A stretch of 64,000 nucleotides of DNA from Tiliqua scincoides (taxonomy: Eukaryota > Chordata > Lepidosauria > Squamata > Scincidae): positions 20,571,561 to 20,635,560 of the forward strand of contig NC_089830.1 of NCBI RefSeq assembly GCF_035046505.1, in the 5' to 3' direction. The position numbers and the translations under genes were made by a program. Of the stretch, positions 44,573 through 56,100 are shown one piece after another. The notes below the pieces were generated by a model, which was not told where the DNA came from, searched no databases, and saw only the letters and a program-made list of their open reading frames with translations. Position 1 is the first letter of the stretch. Every line of letters begins with the position of its first letter.

Positions 44573-44933
44573 CAGTGGTTCTCACACATTTAGCACCCGG
44601 ACCCACTTTTTAGAATGAGAATCTGTCAGGACCCACCGGAAGTGATGTCATGACCAGAAGTTACATCATCAAGCAGGAAGACTTTTAACAATCCTAGGCT
44701 GCAGTCCTACACACGCTTACCCAGGAGTAAGTCCCATTGATTATCATGGTTGAAAGAATATACATAGTAGCTTGTTAAAAGTGCAGGTCTGTAACATTTC
44801 CCCAAATGTAGTCACATCCCATAGTAGTATCAAGTCTAATATATTAAATATAAAATATTTAAATGAATGTGGACCCACCTGAAATAGGTTCATGACCCAC
44901 CTAGTGGGTCCCGACCCAGTTTGAGAAACACTG
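44573..44933 (+). mobile_element. hAT-type element, family C2, copy 3 (nested)
   Basis: Ends CAGTGGTTCTCACAC and GTTTGAGAAACACTG; flanks GTCCAATT and GTCCAGGT agree at six of eight bases. Confidence 0.82.
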
Positions 44934-45124
44934 GTCCAGGTGCATGAAAATTAGGATTAACCACTCTGGCCATATGGAAAGGAGGGCAGCAGATGGAACT
45001 GCATATGTTAACTGACTGTGCGGTTGGGAAAAAAATATTTTAAGTTGCTGAGGGCCAGATAAAATCTTGTGGCAGGCTGGATGTGGCCCCCGGGTTGTAG
45101 TTTGGAGACCCCTGCTATATACAC

Positions 45125-45362
45125 CAGTGTTTCTCAAGCTCTGGGTCGCAACCCACAGGTCGGTTGTAACCTGATTTTTGGTGGGTTTTAAGTTCGCCAA
45201 GGCCAAGAAGCTGCAGGCCAAAATGGCGCATGACCTGGAAGTCTCTGGCACACCACCCGCTTCACTTCCATGTTACGCCACATTGCGCCCTGGACCACCT
45301 TGCAGCTTCCTGGTCCAAAAATTGGGTCGCGACCCATCGGTCTCACAGTTTGAGATAATGGT
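45125..45362 (+). mobile_element. hAT-type element, family C, copy 3 (degraded)
   Basis: Starts CAGTGTTTCTCAAGC and contains GGGTCGCAACCCACAGG and its inverted partner GGGTCGCGACCCATCGG. It ends near CAGTTTGAGATAATGG. Confidence 0.65.
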
Positions 45363-45518
45363 GCAACATGGCCAATAATATGCACCAGTGTGACCCAGGA
45401 GTAATTTCCTGGTCATGCGCCATTTTACCCTGCAGCGCTCTGCCCTCGGTGGGTCCCTAATCAACCAGGAATGATGCAGTGGGTCACCAGGGTGAAGAGT
45501 TTTGAAACCCCTACGTGA

Positions 45519-45575
45519 AAGTAAGTTCCACGAAATTCAATGGGGCTTACTTTTGAGTAAGTATGCATCGCATGG
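45519..45575. repeat. Short palindromic repeat, half copy
   Basis: AAGTAAGTTCCACGAAATTC and TCAATGGGGCTTACTTTTGA form the inner arms; the outer arms are lost. Confidence 0.6.
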
Positions 45576-46280
45576 CCAGTCTGATGCTGGTAGATAGGCA
45601 GGTAAGTAAGTGGTGTATTAAATGAATGAAAATAATTTATTAGATGGAGGATATGTATTCAGGAAAATAACCTCAGCAATGCTTTGATATAATCTGCTGG
45701 TGTTTCTCATATATTTTGCACATATGATTTTGTTTTACTTACCTTGATAAGGGTTTATTGTGTTGATTTTTGCTTGTCTTAATGATAAAGAGTATATGCT
45801 AAAAAAATTTTTTGATACCCCTCCCCCCAAAAAACAAACAAACTTGTGATCGGGGTTGTATACATATAAATCCAAACATGCTCAGTCTGAGTCTGCTGAG
45901 ACTGGGTGGGTGGACACATGTTTATGTTAAAAAATTCTCTGCAAGCATACATGCCACAAATCAATGGTTAAGCTAGGAGAGTTTCACAGTTGGGCAGGTA
46001 TTCAAATGTGCATCTTCCTAGCTCATGTCTCTAACCACTACACCACACTGCACTATGGCTTCTAAGCATAGGCAGTGTGTCAGAGGAGGAAAGAAGCCAG
46101 CACTTCAGCCAAGAGGCAATTGTTCCCTCTGCTGACCTCACTGCAACCCCTGTGATAATTATAAACAAAAACTACTTTTTACATGCTCAGAGGGCGTCCA
46201 TTTAAGATGTCTATCCATCCCAGTGTCAGCCTGCCAGAAGCTCATGGTGCCCTTCACCACCACTGGGCTGGTCAGGTGGG
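45576..46280. other. No gene seen
   Basis: 45985-46060 resembles a minus-strand SINE head (CTAACCACTACACCACACTG). Otherwise nothing recognised. Confidence 0.4.
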
Positions 46281-46282
46281 CC

Positions 46283-46440
46283 ATCTATCTATCTATCTAT
46301 CCTCCCCCCCCCTCCTCCCAATGAAATCCACCACCCACTCCCACTCCAATTTGGGTATACAAACCCCCCACCTCCCAAAGAAATCCACTCCCCACTCCCA
46401 CCCCCATGTGGGTATACAAGCCCCCTCCCCCAGATCTCTC
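46283..46440. repeat. (ATCT)n run and a two-unit tandem of about 63 bp
   Basis: (ATCT)4-5 at 46283-46302, then two units that share TCCCAAWGAAATCCAC and GGGTATACAA. Confidence 0.8.
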
Positions 46441-46499
46441 TGTTGTAGACTGGTAGCTGTGTGCCAGGCGGGATTCTGCCTCTCTATTGGTTGGCAGCC

Positions 46500-47134
46500 G
46501 TGGGGGGGGGGGGGAGATTGTTTGTACGAGAGACACAGTGCCGTATCCGCAGAGAGACAAGAGGCGAGCAGCGAGAGAGAGAAGGCAGGGGGTGGCCGGG
46601 GACAGGATGCTCGCGAGATCGGAGGCTGCCGGCGTCGGGACCGAGCCTGTCCCCAGGGACCCACGGGCTGGTCCCGCCTGAACTCGAATGGTCCTGAGCA
46701 CCATCACTCAGACAGCCGGGCCCGATCCTGCATCGCTGGCCAGGCAGGAGGAGGTCCCCCCGGCGGAGAGGCAGCAGGCTCGGTCCAGCCAGCGGAGGCA
46801 GCTGGCCCGGCAGCCGGGGCTGATGGGCGCAGCGGCAGGAGCGCAGGGATGGCCCTAGGCGGAGGCTGAGGCGGGCTTAGACCCACCAGCGCCGCGGAGG
46901 ACGCCCGCCAGCCAGCCGGAGGCGCCCCGGGGGCCGGAGGATGGCCCGGCGCCCGCCTCTCCGAGGGGCCGGGGCCCCGCTGCTGCTCCTGCTGCTGCTC
47001 CTGGCCGGCCCGGCCACCCCCCGGAGGGCCGCCAAGTGGAAGTGCAAGCTGGGCTGCACCTGCACCAAGGACACGGCGCTGTGCGCGGGCGCCAAGGAGA
47101 TCCCCCAGGAGCTGCCCCAGAACCTGATCTCCCT
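46500..47134 (+). promoter_or_regulatory. LGI4: CpG-rich promoter and first-exon region of LGI4
   Basis: CpG density rises sharply from about 46530 and stays high to the exon 1 donor. No TATA box is seen, as is usual for CpG-island promoters. The transcription start cannot be fixed from sequence alone. Confidence 0.7.
46941..47134 (+). CDS. LGI4: LGI4 exon 1 (signal peptide and LRRNT)
   Basis: The ATG has A at -3 and G at +4. It encodes the signal peptide and the cysteine cluster [14 protein letters not shown], ending ISL with a split Leu codon CT|G. The donor CCCT|GTAAGT is the first unit of the intron 1 tandem array. Confidence 0.94.
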
Positions 47135-50100
47135 GTAAGTGGGGCTGGGCTGGGATCGAAGGATGGAGACCCCTGGGGGGGGGAGAGAGAGAGAGAGAGA
47201 GAGCTGAAGGCTCTATGAGTGTTCCCTGTAAGTGGGGCTGGGCTGGGATCTAAGGATGGAGACCCCCGGGGGGGGGGAGCTGGAGGCTCTATGAGTGTTC
47301 CCTGTAAGTGGGGCTGGACTGGGATCTAAGGATGGAGACCCCTGGGGGGGGGAGCTGGAGTCTCTGTGTGTGTAAGTGGGGCTGGGCTGGGATCTAAGGA
47401 TGGAGACCCCTGGGGGGGGCGGAGTCTCTGTGTGTGTGTAAGTGGGACTGGGCTGGGATCTAAGGATGGAGACTGGGCTGGGGGGGAGAGCTGGAGGCTC
47501 TATGAGTGTTCCCTGTAAGTGGGGCTGGGCTGGGATCTAAGGATGGAGACCCCTGGGGGGAGCTGGAGGCTCTTTGAGTGTTCCCTGTAAGTGGGGCTGG
47601 ACTGGGATCTAAGGATGGAGACCCCCGGGGGGGGGCTGGAGTCTCTGTGTGTGTAAGTGGGGCTGGGCTGGGATCTAAGGATGGAGACCCCTGGGGGGGC
47701 GGAGTCTCTGTGTGTGTGTAAGTGGGACTGGGCTGGGATCTAAGGATGGAGACTGGGCTGGGGGGAGAGCTGGAGGCTCTATGAGTGTTCCCTGTAAGTG
47801 GGGCTGGGCTGGGATCTAAGGATGGAGACCCCTGGGGGGAGCTGGAGGCTCTTTGAGTGTTCCCTGTAAGTGGGGCTGGACTGGGATCTAAGGATGGAGA
47901 CCCCCGGGGGGGGGGCTGGAGTCTCTGTGTGTGTAAGTGGGGCTGGGCTGGGATCTAAGGATGGAGACCCCTGGGGGGGCGGAGTCTCTGTGTGTGTGTA
48001 AGTGGGACTGGGCTGGGATCTAAGGATGGAGACTGGGCTGGGGGGAGAGCTGGAGGCTCTATGAGTGTTCCCTGTAAGTGGGGCTGGGCTGGGATCTAAG
48101 GATGGAGACCCCTGGGGGGAGCTGGAGGCTCTTTGAGTGTTCCCTGTAAGTGGGGCTGGGCTGGGATCTAAGGATGGAGACCCCCGGGGGGGGGGCTGGA
48201 GTCTCTGTGTGTGTAAGTGGGGCTGGGCTGGGATCTAAGGATGGAGACCCCTGGGGGGGCGGAGTCTCTGTGTGTGTGTAAGTGGGACTGGGCTGGGATC
48301 TAAGGATGGAGACTGGGCTGGGGGGAGAGCTGGAGGCTCTATGAGTGTTCCCTGTAAGTGGGGCTGGGCTGGGATCTAAGGATGGAGACCCCTGGGGAGA
48401 GCTGGAGGCTCTATGAGTGTTCCCTGTAAGTGGGGCTGGGCTGGGATCTAAGGATGGAGACCCCTGGGGGGAGCTGGAGGCTCTTTGAGTGTTCCCTGTA
48501 AGTGGGGCTGGACTGGGATCTAAGGATGGAGACCCCCGGGGGGGGGGCTGGAGTCTCTGTGTGTGTAAGTGGGGCTGGGCTGGGATCTAAGGATGGAGAC
48601 CCCTGGGGGGGCGGAGTCTCTGTGTGTGTGTAAGTGGGACTGGGCTGGGATCTAAGGATGGAGACTGGGCTGGGGGGAGAGCTGGAGGCTCTATGAGTGT
48701 TCCCTGTAAGTGGGGCTGGGCTGGGATCTAAGGATGGAGACCCCTGGGGAGAGCTGGAGGCTCTATGAGTGTTCCCTGTAAGTGGGGCTGGGCTGGGATC
48801 TAAGGATGGAGACCCCTGGGGGGAGCTGGAGGCTCTATGAGTGTTCCCTGTAAGTGGGGCTGGGCTGGGATCTAAGGATGGAGACCCCTGGGGAGAGCTG
48901 GAGGCTCTATGAGTGTTCCCTGTAAGTGGGGCTGGACTGGGATCTAAGGATGGAGACCCCTGGGGGGGGGAGCTGGAGTCTCTGTGTGTGTAAGTGGGGC
49001 TGGGCTGGGATCTAAGGATGGAGACCCCTGGGGGGGGGCGGAGTCTCTGTGTGTGTGTAAGTGGGACTGGGCTGGGATCTAAGGATGGAGACTGGGCTGG
49101 GGGGGAGAGCTGGAGGCTCTATGAGTGTTCCCTGTAAGTGGGGCTGGGCTGGGATCTAAGGATGGAGACCCCTGGGGGAGCTGGAGGCTCTTTGAGTGTT
49201 CCCTGTAAGTGGGGCTGGACTGGGATCTAAGGATGGAGACCCCCGGGGGGGGGGCTGGAGTCTCTGTGTGTGTAAGTGGGGCTGGGCTGGGATCTAAGGA
49301 TGGAGACCCCTGGGGGGGCGGAGTCTCTGTGTGTGTGTAAGTGGGACTGGGCTGGGATCTAAGGATGGAGACTGGGCTGGGGGGAGAGCTGGAGGCTCTA
49401 TGAGTGTTCCCTGTAAGTGGGGCTGGGCTGGGATCTAAGGATGGAGACCCCTGGGGAGAGCTGGAGGCTCTATGAGTGTTCCCTGTAAGTGGGGCTGGGC
49501 TGGGATCTAAGGATGGAGACCCCTGGGGGGAGCTGGAGGCTCTTTGAGTGTTCCCTGTAAGTGGGGCTGGACTGGGATCTAAGGATGGAGACCCCCGGGG
49601 GGGGGGGGCTGGAGTCTCTGTGTGTGTAAGTGGGGCTGGGCTGGGATCTAAGGATGGAGACCCCTGGGGGGGCGGAGTCTCTGTGTGTGTGTAAGTGGGA
49701 CTGGGCTGGGATCTAAGGATGGAGACTGGGCTGGGGGGAGAGCTGGAGGCTCTATGAGTGTTCCCTGTAAGTGGGGCTGGGCTGGGATCTAAGGATGGAG
49801 ACCCCTGGGGAGAGCTGGAGGCTCTATGAGTGTTCCCTGTAAGTGGGGCTGGGCTGGGATCTAAGGATGGAGACCCCTGGGGGGAGCTGGAGGCTCTTTG
49901 AGTGTTCCCTGTAAGTGGGGCTGGGCTGGGATCTAAGGATGGAGACCCCTGGGGGGAGCTGGAGGCTCTATGAGTGTTCCCTGTAAGTGGGGCTGGGCTG
50001 GGATCTAAGGATGGAGACCCCTGGGGGGAGCTGGAGGCTCTTTGAGTGTTCCCTGTAAGTGGGGCTGGGCTGGGATCTAAGGATGGAGACCCCTGGGGAG

Positions 50101-53100
50101 AGCTGGAGGCTCTATGAGTGTTCCCTGTAAGTGGGGCTGGGCTGGGATCTAAGGATGGAGACCCCTGGGGGGAGCTGGAGGCTCTTTGAGTGTTCCCTGT
50201 AAGTGGGGCTGGACTGGGATCTAAGGATGGAGACCCCCGGGGGGGGGCTGGAGTCTCTGTGTGTGTAAGTGGGGCTGGGCTGGGATCTAAGGATGGAGAC
50301 CCCTGGGGGGGCGGAGTCTCTGTGTGTGTGTAAGTGGGACTGGGCTGGGATCTAAGGATGGAGACTGGGCTGGGGGGAGAGCTGGAGGCTCTATGAGTGT
50401 TCCCTGTAAGTGGGGCTGGGCTGGGATCTAAGGATGGAGACCCCTGGGGAGAGCTGGAGGCTCTATGAGTGTTCCCTGTAAGTGGGGCTGGACTGGGATC
50501 TAAGGATGGAGACCCCTGGGGGGGGGAGCTGGAGTCTCTGTGTGTGTAAGTGGGGCTGGGCTGGGATCTAAGGATGGAGACCCCTGGGGGGGGCGGAGTC
50601 TCTGTGTGTGTGTAAGTGGGACTGGGCTGGGATCTAAGGATGGAGACTGGGCTGGGGGGGAGAGCTGGAGGCTCTATGAGTGTTCCCTGTAAGTGGGGCT
50701 GGGCTGGGATCTAAGGATGGAGACCCCTGGGGGGAGCTGGAGGCTCTTTGAGTGTTCCCTGTAAGTGGGGCTGGACTGGGATCTAAGGATGGAGACCCCC
50801 GGGGGGGGGGCTGGAGTCTCTGTGTGTGTAAGTGGGGCTGGGCTGGGATCTAAGGATGGAGACCCCTGGGGGGGCGGAGTCTCTGTGTGTGTGTAAGTGG
50901 GACTGGGCTGGGATCTAAGGATGGAGACTGGGCTGGGGGGAGAGCTGGAGGCTCTATGAGTGTTCCCTGTAAGTGGGGCTGGGCTGGGATCTAAGGATGG
51001 AGACCCCTGGGGAGAGCTGGAGGCTCTATGAGTGTTCCCTGTAAGTGGGGCTGGGCTGGGATCTAAGGATGGAGACCCCTGGGGGGAGCTGGAGGCTCTT
51101 TGAGTGTTCCCTGTAAGTGGGGCTGGACTGGGATCTAAGGATGGAGACCCCCGGGGGGGGGGGGCTGGAGTCTCTGTGTGTGTAAGTGGGGCTGGGCTGG
51201 GATCTAAGGATGGAGACCCCTGGGGGGGCGGAGTCTCTGTGTGTGTGTAAGTGGGACTGGGCTGGGATCTAAGGATGGAGACTGGGCTGGGGGGAGAGCT
51301 GGAGGCTCTATGAGTGTTCCCTGTAAGTGGGGCTGGGCTGGGATCTAAGGATGGAGACCCCTGGGGAGAGCTGGAGGCTCTATGAGTGTTCCCTGTAAGT
51401 GGGGCTGGGCTGGGATCTAAGGATGGAGACCCCTGGGGGGAGCTGGAGGCTCTTTGAGTGTTCCCTGTAAGTGGGGCTGGGCTGGGATCTAAGGATGGAG
51501 ACCCCTGGGGGGAGCTGGAGGCTCTATGAGTGTTCCCTGTAAGTGGGGCTGGGCTGGGATCTAAGGATGGAGACCCCTGGGGGGAGCTGGAGGCTCTTTG
51601 AGTGTTCCCTGTAAGTGGGGCTGGGCTGGGATCTAAGGATGGAGACCCCTGGGGAGAGCTGGAGGCTCTATGAGTGTTCCCTGTAAGTGGGGCTGGACTG
51701 GGATCTAAGGATGGAGACCCCTGGGGGGGGGAGCTGGAGTCTCTGTGTGTGTAAGTGGGGCTGGACTGGGATCTAAGGATGGAGACCCCTGGGGGGGAGC
51801 TGGAGGCTCTTTGAGTGTTCCCTGTAAGTGGGGCTGGACTGGGATCTAAGGATGGAGACCCCTGTGGGGGGGGGGAAGCTGGAGTCTCTGTATGTGTTCC
51901 CTGAAAGTGGGGCTGGACTGGGATCTAAGGATGGAGGGGGGGAGAGCTAGAGGCTCTATGTGTATTCCCTGTAAGTGGGGCTGAACTGGGATCTAAGGAT
52001 GGAGACCGCTGGAGGGGTAGGGGGAGAGAGAGCACTATGTGTGTTCCCTGTAAGTGAGGTTGGACTAGGATCTAAGGATGGACATTTGGGGGGGGGGAGA
52101 GCTGGAGGCTCTGTGTGTGTTCCCTGAAAGTGGGGCTGAACTGGGATCTAAGGATGAACACTCATGTGGAGGGGAGCTGGAGAATCTCTGCGTGTGTGTG
52201 AATGTTTACAGCAAGCCCTGGGGAGAATTCATCCTGGTGACACTTTTAGATGGATGGGCTGTGATGGGAGCTGGCCTGTGGGGGGGGGGGGGGGGGTTGG
52301 TGCAAGCAATCTTTCCTCCCCCCACCCGCCAGTTATGGAGCAGTGGTGGAAGATCTCAGTTGGTTGGCTGGTGTGTTGGTAAAGCTGGGGGAGGGGGTTT
52401 CTCTCCTTGGATAATCCCCATCTTCCCCCCCCATCCCTTCTTCCTCTTCTTCTTTAGTCCTTTGCTGGCACTTGGGGAGCAGGTTGTCCTTTAAAGCAGT
52501 ACTCTACTGCAGGTGCCAGTGGGATCTATTTGTCGTACATGACCTGCTCCAACTCTTGGCGATGGACAATATTTCTTGACATCATTGGTGGTCAATTGCC
52601 ACCCTCCCTAATTATGCTGATGTGAACTCTGGAGGTCTCCCCCCCCCCCCCGGAGAACCTCAGCCTGTCACCCATGTGCTTAGGACACATGGCCTGGAAG
52701 TGTCTTCAGCAGTGACCTCTTCTGCTGGCATTCAAGGGTTAAGTGGCAGGTTGAGCCTGGATCCCCGACGTAGGCTGGAGATACCCCATGGCGAATGCTG
52801 GGGGAATGCTGAGAAACCAAGTGGGTCCCTCCAGGTGGGTCAACACTGAGTTGTGAAGAGAGGCCCCGGGGAGAAGCTAGCCTAGCGGATTCACCTACAG
52901 CCCGGCTGCAGTAAGCAAAAAGGAGATATATCTGTAGCAACTACTCTTCCTGCAAGCAGAGAAATGTGATGCCTCCAGGAAGCTGTTTCTTGCTGAGCTG
53001 GTTAGTGGAGCTGCAGTCAAGATGGGCATCTGAGCCACTTCAGGCCTGGGACAATGTTGCTTCAGGGGCTGATGGCAGGGCTGATCATGCATCCTTGGGG

Positions 53101-56100
53101 TCTTGCTGCTGTGCCAATGCTCCTTGAGAATGGTACCCATCCTCACATCCAGCTTGCCTCTCTCTTTCTCTCTCTCTTTCTCTCTGCAGGTCTCTCATTC
53201 GCTCAGGATTCACCGAGATCTTGCAGGGCAGCTTTCAGCATGTACCATCCCTTCAATTGCTGTAAGGACCCTGAAACCTGGCATTGGACTGGGTGGGGTG
53301 GGGAGCATGTGTTCAGGTATCCATCGTTTGTTGGGAGCATGGTGCGTGGAAATCTATTCTGTTTCCCAACCCTGTGTCTCTTTGCATAACCGGTGAGTGT
53401 GAATCCTCTTGTGCGTTCACAAACGAAATTGTACTTTTTCACTGGTGCTCGCTTCAACTTGAGCGTGCAAACAAACGTATGGATGTCTATAGTGTCATCC
53501 ATCTATCAGTCAATCAAAGCTGCAGCGTTTCATTGGTTGATTGGCTAAATGGAGCAGTTAATCGTGTTAATTGAATAAGAAGTTTCTCCTAATTGATTTG
53601 CGAACTAAAAACAAATTAAACACAGGTTCTCTTAAAATCTGCAGTCATAAGAACGTCTGTGAAAGCAATAAGGAGATGTCTCTCCTAAGGTTATATCTGT
53701 TGCAAGCGCTCAATTTTCTCATGTGCAAATGAATGCAGATTTAATACATTCGTTAGTCAGTTAATCGACTAACATTTTATTTTTGAATGTGATCTATCTG
53801 ACAGTCTGCACACCTCTGCTTGTGCATTTCACAAGTGAATTTGTACTGTTTCCCTGGTGCTTTGTGAAGGATTGTGAAATTGACTGTGAGCATATCGGGG
53901 GGCCCCTCGTTTGATGTGTGTGGTGCATGGGAAAGAATTAGGAGCCATGTGCTGTTATGAGCCTGCTTTTCCATGCATGTGCAAATGAATTTGCACGTGG
54001 TGCTCATGACTGGTTTGTGCACCAACTTGTAACTGGGGAACTAGCATGCCTGTTAGAGACAGCTGTATCAAGTAGGATGGGTAATGGGAACGGAAAGCCT
54101 ACATTTCCACTTAGACCTTAGGATCTCTCACTGGCAGGACAGGGGTCAGTTTGAAGACTGAGGTTTGGAACTTCAATCTCAATGCCAGTGGGATAACCCC
54201 CAGCCCCCAACCAGTCTCCATAGCCCACACAGCATGTGTGTCAGGCATAGACATGTCCTCACTCCCCTAGTCAGTAGCAATAGCAAGCTTTTTTGTCATC
54301 CTGTCTTACCGAGTCCCAAGCCCACCTGCTTGTTTTGATGCAGGATATGATCTTTTGGGATGCGAGTTCCTCCCCACCTCTCTTCCACCCCAAAACGTGA
54401 TTGCCCCTTTCTTAGTTCCCGGTGTCTGACCTGCCTGCTTCTCCCTCCCTCCCCGCCGCCCCAACCCCTCCTAGCTTGATCACATACAACTCCCTGGAAC
54501 TGATCGGGGACGACGCCTTTGTGGGACTCGTCCATCTGGAGTATCTGTGAGTGTGCATGGATGGGTGAGAGAAGGGAGGGTGTTGGAGGGGGTGTATTGT
54601 GTCGGGTGGGGTGTATCATAAATTGCTTCTGAACGCCAGGGGGAGGGTGTCGGGACTGTGAGAAACAGGAGTTCAGGAGTAAGTTTAGGAGGCAGTCCAA
54701 AGGTTAAGGCTTTCTGATGAATATGTGGGAGAGTGCTGAGTATAACCTGAACCTGTGTTGAAAGAAGACAGTCAGCCCATTTAAAAAGAGGCTTAATTAA
54801 TCCTTTGCTCTTTAGTTGGTTCATTTTAATTTATGTAACTGGTTAATTGCAATATATGTCCAGCTATTTGCCAGAGTGACCATTGTGTCTTGGACAATCG
54901 CATCCTGGTCAAATGCATCCCAGTATTGGACATTTGCATCCCTTCTTTTTGCGTCCCGGACATTTGTGTCCCAATATAGATATATTTACAGTCAGTTCTT
55001 GTTATCTGCTAGGATTAGGTTCCTGGAAAACGTAGTAGATATCAAATTAGCGGATACTGAATCATTGAGTTTATGGGGAAAATGGGGTTAGGTTCCAGGG
55101 GACCTTCTTCACCATGTACTGAACCTGAACCTGAATCTTAACTTGAAGTCTTTGGGGCTGGGTGACTGTAAGGACTCGTCAACATCTCCAATATCTGATG
55201 CTTCCTCCTCTGTGCTGGATATCCCTCGACTTGTGGCCCAACAACGAGGCCTCAGAGTTCAGCAGAGGGGAGGTGGTTGCAAACTGACAGCTGACAAAAT
55301 GTATCTTGCCCTATGGAAAGTGAAACAGAGCCACACCAGTGTTTTTATTCAAGAGTAGGTGAACTTGCACCAGTCCGTTTTGAAGGGCAGCTGAGAGGAA
55401 CCCCAACCCCAGAATGGTCCCGATCTGGTGAACGCAGGCCCCAAAAACACTCCAGAAGGAAGTGTCACTCCTCCCAGCTGACATTACTTGTATGGAACCC
55501 TATGGAAAGTGAAATGGAGCCACACATGTGTGTTTACTCAGGAGGAGACAAATGTGCCTTGGCTTTTATTGAAGGCCAGGTAAAGGGGAACACAAGACCA
55601 TCAGAATGGTCTGGATGTGATGAATGTGGAGCTTAACAAATGCTCTAGAAGGTGGCCCCCTACCATTGTAAAAAGGGTGGAAGTAGAGGCTTCAGCATTT
55701 GGTAAGGTGAAACTGTATAACATGGGGTTGTTGCCCAGTTATAGGTCGCTCAGTTACAGTGGGATGCAAATGAGTGGGACGCCCCCCCAAAAACCAGTTG
55801 TGAATGTCCAGGGATGCCATTGAATGGTATGCATGTGACCAGGACACAAATACCCTATTTGCCCATTATCAAAACCACCATACAAGGGCTTATACAGAAA
55901 GAAAATGTTACTTGGTGTGCTCCCCCCAGGCCATGTGAGGGATGCCTGCTCTCCTGCACTTTCTTCTTTCTTCCCTTGCTGACTCTGATTGTCTGCCTCG
56001 CTTTTGATTTTACAATAAACCACAGTTTGTTGCAATGTCCACACTAGAATGACAAATCCAGTTCAAACCAGGCTTTACGATTCTGGTTTGAGGGCACTAT

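Larger units (their letters stand above)
43912..45114 (+). mobile_element. hAT-type element, family A-like, enlarged by two nested insertions
   Basis: Left end CTGGAGTCTCCAAAC and right end GTTTGGAGACCCCTG lie between CTGTATAC and CTATATAC (one difference). Inside are a retroposon with an AT-rich tail (44100-44460) and a complete hAT family C2 copy (44573-44933). Confidence 0.82.

Noticed and set aside
46183-46869. 228-residue open frame upstream of LGI4
   Set aside because: It crosses a microsatellite and the GC-rich promoter, has no conserved domain and overlaps the LGI4 5' region in another frame.
47135-52200. A multi-exon or repeat-protein gene in the LGI4 array
   Set aside because: Units are not multiples of three on average, and stop codons (TAA in every GTAAGT unit in one frame) recur; no long frame survives.
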